Part shown: piece after piece, positions 57,962 to 64,000 of the stretch
Layout: each line of letters begins with the position of its first letter
Position numbering within the stretch: position 1 is the stretch's first letter
Source: Nitrospirillum viridazoti CBAmc
GTDB taxonomy: Bacteria > Pseudomonadota > Alphaproteobacteria > Azospirillales > Azospirillaceae
DNA length: 64,000 nt
Direction: 5' to 3'
Assembly (NCBI RefSeq): GCF_000730165.1
Contig: NZ_CP022110.1
Location: 2,425,501 to 2,489,500, forward strand
Program-made: the position numbers and the translations under genes
The notes under the pieces: model-generated
The model's database searches: none
What the model saw: only the letters and a program-made list of their open reading frames with translations
What the model was told of the DNA's origin: nothing

Positions 57962-58822
57962 TCACATTGGAACGCTCATCTCCTGCGCAATGCAGCGCAA
58001 CGCGGCGCGCACCGGGGCGGATGCCGTCATATCGCTGTGCACCACCAGCCACATGTCGCGCGACAGGACGGGCGGGCCGGACACGACGGCCAGGCGCGGG
58101 TCGTCCGCCGCCATGAAGTCGGGCAGCAACGCCACACCCATGCCGCTGGCGGCCGCCGCCTGCTGAATCTCCACCGTATTGCCGTGGAAGACCGTGGGCC
58201 GGCCGGCCGCCAACCCTTCCAGCACCTGCTGCTGCGGGGACTGGTCCAAGGGCGCGGCGCTGCCGATGAAGACCCAATCGGCGGGCGCTGTGGCCGCCAG
58301 GTAGGCGGGCGTGGCGTAAAAGTGAAAGGGCAAGGGCGCCAACTTGCGCGCCGTGAGGTCACCCTCCATCGGCCGGCTCATGCGCACGGCGATGTCGGCC
58401 TCCCGCCGCTCCAGCGAGGCGCTGCGCACCTCCCCCAGCAGGGTCAGGGTCAGAGCTGGGTGGCGCCGGCGCAAGGTGGCCAGCACGGGCGCCAGCACCA
58501 GCACGGCCAGGGCCGGCGGGGCGCTGATGGTGATGGTGCCCGCGATGTCGGACCGGGCGCCGTCGGCCAGGCGGCGCACCGCCCGGGCATCACGGGCCAT
58601 GCGGTCCGCCACGGCGGCGATGCGCTCCCCCTCCGCCGTGAGGGCCAGGCGGCGGCCGCGCCGGTCCACCAGCTTGAGGCCCAGTGCCTGTTCCAAGGCC
58701 GCCACCCGCCGGGCCACGGTGGCATGCTCCACCCCCAGCGCGCGGGCCGCTGCCGACAGGGTGCCGCCCGTGGCCAAGGCCGCGAAATGGCGCAGATCCT
58801 CCCAGTCCATGGCCCAGTCCAT
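57962..58822 (-). CDS. LysR-family transcriptional regulator
   Basis: A 286-residue regulator with winged HTH at residues about 5-65 (WEDLRHFAALATGGTLSAAA, then ALGVEHATVARRVAALEQAL) and a C-terminal substrate-binding domain (PMEGDLTARKLAPLPFHFYA and SGMGVALLPDFMAADD). GGAAGG before the ATG at 58822 supports this start. It is divergent from the quinone oxidoreductase gene, its likely target. Confidence 0.93.
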   Translation of the reverse strand: MDWAMDWEDLRHFAALATGGTLSAAARALGVEHATVARRVAALEQALGLKLVDRRGRRLALTAEGERIAAVADRMARDARAVRRLADGARSDIAGTITISAPPALAVLVLAPVLATLRRRHPALTLTLLGEVRSASLERREADIAVRMSRPMEGDLTARKLAPLPFHFYATPAYLAATAPADWVFIGSAAPLDQSPQQQVLEGLAAGRPTVFHGNTVEIQQAAAASGMGVALLPDFMAADDPRLAVVSGPPVLSRDMWLVVHSDMTASAPVRAALRCIAQEMSVPM

Positions 58823-58939
58823 GGCGCCACCTTCCGTTAATTTCCGCGCATATATTGGCAAAACTTCGGGAATTTTCTCACCAGGAATAGGGCGCGACAA
58901 TCGCGGTCATCGTCACACCGGCTTTGAAGGAGGCCAGAC

Positions 58940-59953
58940 ATGAGCCGCCCCCATACACATTCTCCAGACCAGCATGGCACCGATCCCAGGGATATCGTGA
59001 TCACCGTGGCCGCCCCGGGCGGCATCGACCAATTGCGCGTGACGCCGCGCGGTCCCCAGGCGCCGGGGGCGGGCGAGGTGCGCCTGCGCCACCAGGCCAT
59101 CGGCGTCAACTTCGTCGACACCTATCACCGCCGGGGCCTCTACCCCCTGGCCGGCGGCGTGCCGGGGGTGGAGGGCGTAGGCGTCATTGAGGCGCTGGGC
59201 AAAGGTGTCGCCGGCCTGGCCGTGGGCCAGCGCGTGGCCTATGCCGGGACCGCCGGCGGCTATGCCAGCACCCGTCTGCTGCCGGCCGACCGCGCCCTGC
59301 CCCTGCCCGACGCCGTGTCCAGCCGGGATGCCGCCGCGTCGCTGCTGCGCGGATTGACGACGCAGATGCTGCTGACCGCGACCCATGCCGTGGGGGCCGA
59401 TACCGTGCTGCTGGTCTCCGCCGCCGCCGGCGGCCTGGGCATCATGGTCACGCGCTGGGCCCGGCAACTGGGCGCCCGGGTCATCGGCACCACCAGCACC
59501 GCGGAGAAGGCGGCGCTGGCCCGCCACCACGGCGCCGATGCCGTCATCATCGGCCGCGACGCCGATGTGGCGGCGGAGGTCGCGTCGCTGACCGGCGGCC
59601 GGGGCGTGGATTACGCCATAGACGGCGTGGGCGGCGACGCGCTGCCCAGGTTCATCGCCGCCACGCGGGCAGGCGGCACGGTGGCCAGCATCGGCCAGGC
59701 CGGCGGCCCGGTCCCGGTGGAGGTGGCGGATGGTTTGGCCCGCGACCGTGGCGTCACCTTCACCCGCCCCAGCATCCTGGCCCGCCTGGCCGACATCGGC
59801 ATCTACCATGTGGCTGCCACCGAGGTGTTGGCCCAGTTGGCGCGCGGCCTGACCGCCGACATCGGCGGCAACTATCCGTTGGCCGAGGCGGCACAGGCCC
59901 ACGCTGCGCTGGAGGCCGGCCGCACGACGGGGGCCTTGCTGCTGCTGCCGTGA
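58940..59953 (+). CDS. NADPH:quinone oxidoreductase (zinc-independent MDR family)
   Basis: A 337-residue medium-chain reductase. The N-terminal domain has APGAGEVRLRHQAIGVNFVD, TYHRRGLYPL and PGVEGVGVIEALGKGV. The nucleotide-binding domain has VLLVSAAAGGLGIMVTRWAR and GADAVIIGRDADV. Lack of the catalytic zinc cysteine/histidine set marks it as QorA-like. It probably reduces quinones or enones with NADPH. The first 22 residues are an extension. Regulation by the divergent LysR protein is inferred. Confidence 0.9.
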   Translation: MSRPHTHSPDQHGTDPRDIVITVAAPGGIDQLRVTPRGPQAPGAGEVRLRHQAIGVNFVDTYHRRGLYPLAGGVPGVEGVGVIEALGKGVAGLAVGQRVAYAGTAGGYASTRLLPADRALPLPDAVSSRDAAASLLRGLTTQMLLTATHAVGADTVLLVSAAAGGLGIMVTRWARQLGARVIGTTSTAEKAALARHHGADAVIIGRDADVAAEVASLTGGRGVDYAIDGVGGDALPRFIAATRAGGTVASIGQAGGPVPVEVADGLARDRGVTFTRPSILARLADIGIYHVAATEVLAQLARGLTADIGGNYPLAEAAQAHAALEAGRTTGALLLLP

Positions 59954-59999
59954 TGCCCGGGGCGGTTAATCGCTCCTCTGCTGATCGACTCCTGCCCGG

Positions 60000-60027
60000 A
60001 TGGCCCGTCCCCTCGGGGGCGGGCCAT
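60000..60027 (+). terminator. Terminator hairpin after the quinone oxidoreductase
   Basis: ATGGCCCGTCCCC and GGGGGCGGGCCAT form a 13-bp palindrome with one wobble pair, about 46 bp past the stop codon. The exit is not strongly U-rich. Confidence 0.6.
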
Positions 60028-60170
60028 AACCCACCAGCCGGTTGCTAAACCACGAGCCTCTCTATAGATTTTAAAAAATAGCGGGACTGAAGCCCCCTTT
60101 TGGCCGCCCGATAAACTCATTTCTTCTTTCAGTTTTCCGCACCGCAAGCCAAACAAAGGGAAGTCGTATA

Positions 60171-60803
60171 ATGGATCCGCAGTGGATGACGCTGTCAAAT
60201 ACGTTCAAGAAATATAATCTTGGCTGCGGCACCATGCTATACCGCGGATTCCTTAATATAGGATACTGGCCCAATTTACAGAATGGCGGCGTGTACCAAA
60301 ATCTCAACAACACCGATGGTACATTCATGATGAACCACGATCTGAGGGAAGGAATACCTGCCCTCGATGGTTCACTTGACCTGATTTACCACAGCCATTT
60401 TCTGGAGCACATCAGCTATACCGACGGCATCACTTTCCTGAAGGAATGCTATGCGAAGCTGGCCGACGGCGGAAAGATGCGCATCCTGGTCCCCGACCTG
60501 GAGAAGTGGGCCAAGGCCTACCTCAACAACGATCGCTTCTTTCTTGAGGAATACGTGAAGGAAGCGCTCGACCCCGCTCTATACGTGACCAACGCCGCCA
60601 TCTTCATGGGCATGCTGCACAATCACGACCACAGGTGCGGCTATGACTTCGACACCCTGAAATGGGTGCTGGAGCACGTGGGCTTCACTCACGTCAAGAA
60701 GACGCTCTACGCCAGCAGCGAGTACGTGGAGAACATCTTCGAGATCGAGCCACAGCAGCCGGTGCGCATCATGGAAAGCCTGTGCGTCGAGTGCCGGAAA
60801 TAA
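60171..60803 (+). CDS. SAM-dependent methyltransferase-like protein
   Basis: A 210-residue methyltransferase-fold protein. It has a NLGCGTMLYRGFLNIGYWPN start, a DLIYHSHFLEHISYTDGITF segment and CYAKLADGGKMRILVPDLEK, matching the predicted methyltransferase group COG4627 common in surface-polysaccharide clusters. The region around its start is much more AT-rich than the window average, suggesting transfer. It is the last gene left of the putative attachment site. Confidence 0.82.
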   Translation: MDPQWMTLSNTFKKYNLGCGTMLYRGFLNIGYWPNLQNGGVYQNLNNTDGTFMMNHDLREGIPALDGSLDLIYHSHFLEHISYTDGITFLKECYAKLADGGKMRILVPDLEKWAKAYLNNDRFFLEEYVKEALDPALYVTNAAIFMGMLHNHDHRCGYDFDTLKWVLEHVGFTHVKKTLYASSEYVENIFEIEPQQPVRIMESLCVECRK

Positions 60804-60897
60804 ACCGGCCCGGCAGACTCCCCGGCGACGCCGAGGGGACAAGGCCCCCGGTCCGGGCACAGGGCATCATTTAAGACATTGAAACGCTTAGGGGAAA

Positions 60898-60911
60898 TGG
60901 CGGAGAGGGTG
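60898..60911 (-). mobile_element. Putative attachment site: 3'-end fragment of tRNA-Ser
   Basis: On the minus strand the 14 bases read CACCCTCTCCGCCA, the 3' end (acceptor arm plus CCA) of alphaproteobacterial tRNA-Ser. The body of the tRNA is absent, and AT-rich sequence starts immediately to the right. Integrases that target tRNA genes leave such a duplicated 3' fragment at the far end of the inserted element. Confidence 0.5.
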
Positions 60912-61051
60912 TCCTATTTTATTTATTATAGATTAATTGGTTAGACTATATTTTCTGCCCAGCCCATCACTTCGCGCCGAATTGGTGCGATGCGGGGTGA
61001 CGCGTTACAATGTGCGACTCATTGGGGCGTTGGTTTTGAGGGGGCTGGGTA

Positions 61052-61753
61052 ATGAGGCTGGGGGTGATCGTTGATGTCCCGCGCCATTTGCTGCACGCGA
61101 CTGGTCCTGCGATCAGGAAAAGGTGGAAAGGAGCTCTCGGCTGGGTTTTGGCGCTCGCGTTGTTGCTGCTGGTTCTGGCTTCCTTGGCGGGCTTCAACTG
61201 GATTGATGGCCACCAGGGGACCTTCCAGTTTCTTGCGGCGCTTATCGCCGCCGCAATCGCGGTGAGGACATTCCAAAAGACTGTAGAGGGTGCGCGTATG
61301 CAAGCTAGCGCTGCCATTGCCGCAGCGGAAGCACAGGCCAAAGCGGCGCTGGACTTGGAGGTGGCGCGCCAGGCTTCACAGCGAGAAGCGATCCGGGTTG
61401 CGTTGGGAGCGGAGCTAACCGAATACAAAAGACGACTGGTCACTGCGCGGCGCTATATTGAGGCACATAGCAGCGTAATAAACTATCAAGCAGTAATAGC
61501 CAAGGTTCCTAGGTCGATTAATGTAAAATTTAACGTATATAGAGAAAATCTCGGAAATATCGGGCTGCTGGACCCAATTGATGCCAAAAATGTTGTACGC
61601 GCATACATTCTACTCGAAGAGATCGCGCCACTGATAAATGAAACGGTCGATGGATGGGAAAATAGCTCTCCGGTTATTTATGAACACATATATATTGAAG
61701 AAGAAATAGCTATAATAATTGCCTTGATTGACGCATTTCTCAACAACGAATGA
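61052..61753 (+). CDS. Hypothetical membrane-anchored coiled-coil protein
   Basis: Unrecognised protein of 233 residues. Two hydrophobic segments (WVLALALLLLVLASLAGF and TFQFLAALIAAAIAVRTF) are followed by an Ala/Glu-rich helix (QASAAIAAAEAQAKAALDLE) likely to form a coiled coil. An AT-rich C-terminal domain without known motifs comes next. The layout resembles small proteins of genomic islands. GC content falls sharply within the gene, from normal to about half, suggesting mosaic origin. Confidence 0.6.
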   Translation: MRLGVIVDVPRHLLHATGPAIRKRWKGALGWVLALALLLLVLASLAGFNWIDGHQGTFQFLAALIAAAIAVRTFQKTVEGARMQASAAIAAAEAQAKAALDLEVARQASQREAIRVALGAELTEYKRRLVTARRYIEAHSSVINYQAVIAKVPRSINVKFNVYRENLGNIGLLDPIDAKNVVRAYILLEEIAPLINETVDGWENSSPVIYEHIYIEEEIAIIIALIDAFLNNE

Positions 61754-62128
61754 GCGTCAGACAGAAACCATCAATCCACCGCAGTCACCATTGCGCCATG
61801 TGCAGGACAATTCGGTGGCCCCGTCGCCGACACCCACTTCTGAGCAACCCTAGCCGTGTAGCCGCAAGCGAGCTATTCGAAGGCGGGCGCCAATTGCACG
61901 GCCAGTTGTTCCAGCCAAGTTTCGTGGTTTATGATTGATGCCTGTGCCGTTTAAACGGATCGGGGCGCAGAAAGGGGTGTGACGCCTGGGGCTGGCCCTT
62001 CCCGCTTCACAGGCTCTCACGTAGGCGCTGAAGGAAGGCGTCCGGTGGCGGCGATCCGCGGCATCGCACCTAGACGCCTCTCCTCCATACGCCTATATTC
62101 GGTTGCGTCAGATCATCAGAGTGGGCTT
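61754..62128. other. Gap with no confident gene (375 bp)
   Basis: A 62-codon frame starts in an ATGA overlap at 61750, but its composition (HRSHHCAMCRTIRWPRRRHP) is not protein-like and it was not called. The gap contains the decayed excisionase-like tail at 62007-62069 and nothing else recognisable. Confidence 0.5.
62007..62069 (-). pseudogene. Decayed C-terminal remnant of an excisionase-like gene
   Basis: The minus-strand frame ending at 62007 reads SPPPDAFLQRLRESL-stop. It matches TTPPDTFLKRLHESV-stop of the intact gene at 62930-63127, with many synonymous differences. The frame is closed by a TAG at 62070-62072 and the DNA-binding part is missing. Confidence 0.6.
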
Positions 62129-62575
62129 ATGTCGAGCATGGCTCAGTCTTCATCCAACACTGTTTTATCGCTGGCGCGCCAAAAATTTCTCTCAGGCGTG
62201 GTAATAGCTGGGATTCCGATTGGACTTCAAATTGGAACTGCCGGCCTAATTTGGTCCGATCCCGCTTCATTTCCCAAATCAGATCAAGCATATTGCCATT
62301 TATCATTTTGGTTTTTGCAGATAATACTACTATGCGTCGCTGTATGTGGAAATACGTTGGTGAATTTCAGCCTCAGATCGCGACCAAATTCTGTAAATAT
62401 CACTATGGTACACGGCATGCAATTTTGGCTATTTATAATGATGCTGCCGGTTATTGCTTCGATGCTCAACTCTGACGTTCGGGCAATTTGGATTTTAATC
62501 ATAGCGGTTGGGGCGGCAGCGGCCCTCTTCCTCTCTTATAAGATTGAGATTGAACTTGCCCTGGCGGGTGGCTGA
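62129..62575 (+). CDS. Hypothetical membrane protein, 148 aa
   Basis: Unrecognised AT-rich gene. Four hydrophobic segments are visible (FLSGVVIAGIPIGLQIGTAG, LSFWFLQIILLCVAVCG, FWLFIMMLPVIASML and IWILIIAVGAAAALFLSY). There is no enzyme motif. The ATG at 62129 is preferred to 61979, whose extra 50 residues run over the excisionase remnant and look non-coding. The next gene starts one base after its stop, so they are co-transcribed. Confidence 0.6.
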   Translation: MSSMAQSSSNTVLSLARQKFLSGVVIAGIPIGLQIGTAGLIWSDPASFPKSDQAYCHLSFWFLQIILLCVAVCGNTLVNFSLRSRPNSVNITMVHGMQFWLFIMMLPVIASMLNSDVRAIWILIIAVGAAAALFLSYKIEIELALAGG

Positions 62576-62576
62576 A

Positions 62577-62867
62577 ATGAAAATTATACGGGTAATTTTG
62601 CTGTTAAATATCTTATTGCAGATGATAGAAACAATAACTCCAAGAATTATACCAGACTTTCTTGAGAATTTATCATTTTATTCTCATAACAGCATAGTCA
62701 TATTTGGAATAATTACTGTCTTTGTGGTGGCGATTAGTGACATGAGCTTAGAAGCGAGGAAGATATCAAAACTGTTAATGAGAAAAGGCGAGAATAGTAT
62801 ACTCGTTGGTGCATTCTCGATGGTAGACCGACTGATTGTTTCGTTAACACGCACTTCGCGTCGTTAG
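62577..62867 (+). CDS. Hypothetical small membrane protein, 96 aa
   Basis: Unrecognised AT-rich gene, directly after the previous membrane-protein gene. Two hydrophobic segments (IIRVILLLNILLQMI and IVIFGIITVFVVAISDM) flank a short polar region, and the C-terminus is basic. It ends 20 bp before a strong hairpin terminator. The pair could be island cargo, but no function is assigned. Confidence 0.55.
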   Translation: MKIIRVILLLNILLQMIETITPRIIPDFLENLSFYSHNSIVIFGIITVFVVAISDMSLEARKISKLLMRKGENSILVGAFSMVDRLIVSLTRTSRR

Positions 62868-62888
62868 TTCATCTCTCAATGATGCGGC

Positions 62889-62922
62889 GTGGGTGCAGAT
62901 CCATTAACGTATCTGCACCCAC
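62889..62922. terminator. Hairpin between the membrane-protein pair and the excisionase-like gene
   Basis: A perfect 12-bp stem (GTGGGTGCAGAT with ATCTGCACCCAC) closes a 10-nt loop between convergent genes. It can act in either direction. Confidence 0.75.
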
Positions 62923-62929
62923 AATTACT

Positions 62930-63127
62930 TCAAACGCTCTCGTGCAAACGCTTAAGGAAGGTATCTGGCGGTGTCGTGATTAACCGCTTAGCGCCAACCT
63001 TCACTGAAGCTACCGCATTTTCGTTCACGAGCTGCTGGGTCTTGGTAGCGCCGAGGCCGACAGCCGCGCGCCACTCGCGCATGCTCCAGGCCAGTTTCGT
63101 GGGGGTGGCGGAGGTCTTGGTGCTCAT
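62930..63127 (-). CDS. Excisionase/AlpA-like small DNA-binding protein
   Basis: A 65-residue protein with a MerR-like helix-turn-helix: SMREWRAAVGLGATKTQQLV, then ASVKVGAKRLITTPPDTFLK, the arrangement of excisionases and AlpA-type phage regulators. Such proteins direct excision of integrated elements or control integrase expression. A decayed copy of its C-terminus lies 0.9 kb to the left. It supports the view that this end of the window is a mobile element. Confidence 0.72.
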   Translation of the reverse strand: MSTKTSATPTKLAWSMREWRAAVGLGATKTQQLVNENAVASVKVGAKRLITTPPDTFLKRLHESV

Positions 63128-63142
63128 ATTGTCCTCGTTGCG

Positions 63143-63460
63143 TTACTGCCTTGGGTCGATGACGCGGGCCAAGTGCTTGGCGTAGACGGCATTAGCCTGC
63201 CAGTAGGCGGCTATGATTCCTTTTCGGGCCTTCCAGGCCTCTTCCGCCCTCGTGCGCGCCTGGACAGCCAGGTCGCGCAACAGGGCGCCGAGTACGCGGC
63301 GCTCTGACCTGGACAAGTCCAGGATTTGTCGGGCGGCGGGGAGCGCCAGAACGGGGTTCCTGACTTCCCGCCTGGCGCTACGCCCCCAGGCACCGCCGCC
63401 TGGTGGCTGGTGGGTAATCGTCTCCCCGATAAGGTCGGTGGCGACCGGTGCGCCGCTCAT
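63143..63460 (-). CDS. Hypothetical element-associated protein, 105 aa
   Basis: Unrecognised protein with Arg/Ala-rich helical C-terminal half (SRSERRVLGALLRDLAVQAR, then EAWKARKGIIAAYWQANAVY). No membrane segment is seen. The ATG at 63460 overlaps the stop of the PAPS-reductase-family gene by four bases (ATGA), deciding the start over the longer frame from 63550. It is 15 bp upstream of the excisionase-like gene, so all three minus-strand genes probably form one operon. Confidence 0.6.
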   Translation of the reverse strand: MSGAPVATDLIGETITHQPPGGGAWGRSARREVRNPVLALPAARQILDLSRSERRVLGALLRDLAVQARTRAEEAWKARKGIIAAYWQANAVYAKHLARVIDPRQ

Positions 63461-64000
63461 TCGCACAGCCCATATGTGCTGGAGCACGACGGCGGCGCAG
63501 CGAACTTCAGCAGGTCGAACTGACGGCCGCCGAATGCCGTGCGGGACCACGCCACCATTGCGTCGATGTTGCAGTGGCGGAAGGCGTGTTCAGCGTCGTG
63601 CCCTTCCCCGTCAGCGTGGTGCAGCAGGGTGGAAAACCCCCGTTTGCTCGCCATGCCAACCAGCCGTTCCCACTCACGGATTTTGTCGATGTGATGTGGG
63701 TGGCGGCGGGAGGCGTTGTTGATCCCGTCCTTGCACTCATTGATGCAGAGGTAGCAGCCGACCCGAGAATGCCCCTGACTATAGAGCGGGTTCAGTTGGA
63801 CACCCCGGCTGAGAACGAAATCAACCGTCTGTTGTGCGGACCAGTCCACGATGGGGCGTTCAATCCACCAGCCTTCGGCGGCGCGCTCCCTCTCTGCCGC
63901 GTCCCTGCGGGCGTCACTTTCATCGCGGCGGACGCCCTGCCAGCTTTCCACGATCAGGCCCGCCGCCAAGAGGTCGAGCAAATACTTGTCCAGCGGCCGG
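63457..64000 (-). CDS. PAPS reductase-family protein, 5' end beyond window
   Basis: The visible 180 codons are the C-terminal part of a phosphoadenosine-phosphosulfate reductase-fold protein. They include VESWQGVRRDESDARRDAAE, PIVDWSAQQTVDFVLSRGV, a GHSRVGCYLCINECKDGI cysteine motif (C-x2-C-x3-C) and an HHIDKIREWERLVG segment. This layout, with the SRVGCYLC cysteines, is typical of phage- and island-encoded members related to DndC, which handle sulfur in DNA modification, rather than CysH of sulfate assimilation. The N-terminal nucleotide-binding loop is outside the window, so activity cannot be judged. Confidence 0.78.
   Translation of the reverse strand, partial: RPLDKYLLDLLAAGLIVESWQGVRRDESDARRDAAERERAAEGWWIERPIVDWSAQQTVDFVLSRGVQLNPLYSQGHSRVGCYLCINECKDGINNASRRHPHHIDKIREWERLVGMASKRGFSTLLHHADGEGHDAEHAFRHCNIDAMVAWSRTAFGGRQFDLLKFAAPPSCSSTYGLCE

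Noticed and set aside
61750-61938. 62-codon frame starting in an ATGA overlap
   Set aside because: Composition is not protein-like, and no ribosome-binding or homology signal was seen.

Overview
The window is GC-rich, densely packed chromosomal DNA from an alphaproteobacterium. The closest fit is the Rhodospirillales/Azospirillaceae (Azospirillum- or Nitrospirillum-like); this is inferred from gene content, not from a search. Supporting signs are a CcrM-type GANTC methyltransferase, an F1-only ATP synthase operon (atpHAGDC), a fused indolepyruvate:ferredoxin oxidoreductase, DUF2125, a metX-metW pair and a chorismate mutase-hisC-tyrA cluster. Nearly all very long reading frames opposite these genes are GC-driven shadows and are left out.

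Layout. 1-3.2 kb: start of hemN (minus strand, with an FNR-like box), rnhB, ccrM behind a dense GANTC cluster, folB. 3.2-5.7 kb: a four-gene lipoprotein operon (CsgG/HfaB-like, a small lipoprotein, DUF4810, DUF799). 5.8-12.6 kb: threonine ammonia-lyase, a 1161-residue indolepyruvate oxidoreductase, rppH and a ferritin-like diiron protein. 13-18 kb: the F1 ATP synthase operon. 18.9-26.4 kb: envelope lipids (lipid kinase, LpxH-like phosphoesterase, glycosyltransferase, waaA, lpxK, two tandem LpxL-like acyltransferases). 26.5-37.4 kb: xseA, purD, a TPR protein, tadA, a TetR/hydrolase module with twin operators, an RluB-like synthase, rsmD, a ChaC-like enzyme and DUF2125. 37.5-42.5 kb: aromatic amino acid and methionine genes (tyrA, hisC, chorismate mutase, metX, metW). 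42.5-50.9 kb: regulators, transporters, proB-obgE, rplU-rpmA behind a strong sigma70-type promoter, and a DUF6491 lipoprotein. 51-60 kb: accessory metabolism and regulators.

From about 60.9 kb to the right edge the character changes. AT content rises and genes become small and unfamiliar. A 14-nt fragment matching the 3' end of tRNA-Ser sits at the boundary, followed by small membrane proteins, an excisionase-like gene with a decayed second copy, and a PAPS-reductase-family gene running off the edge. I read this as the left end of an integrated element whose integrase and intact tRNA-Ser lie beyond the window.

Non-coding highlights are: a dispersed intergenic repeat in three places whose central hairpin keeps pairing while its stem bases change; GANTC clusters in the ccrM and hisC leaders; a double-hairpin element downstream of the TPR gene; a GTTGCCTGA repeat array with 26-bp steps; and twin TetR-type palindromes. 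I found no CRISPR array, rRNA, intact tRNA or complete insertion sequence.
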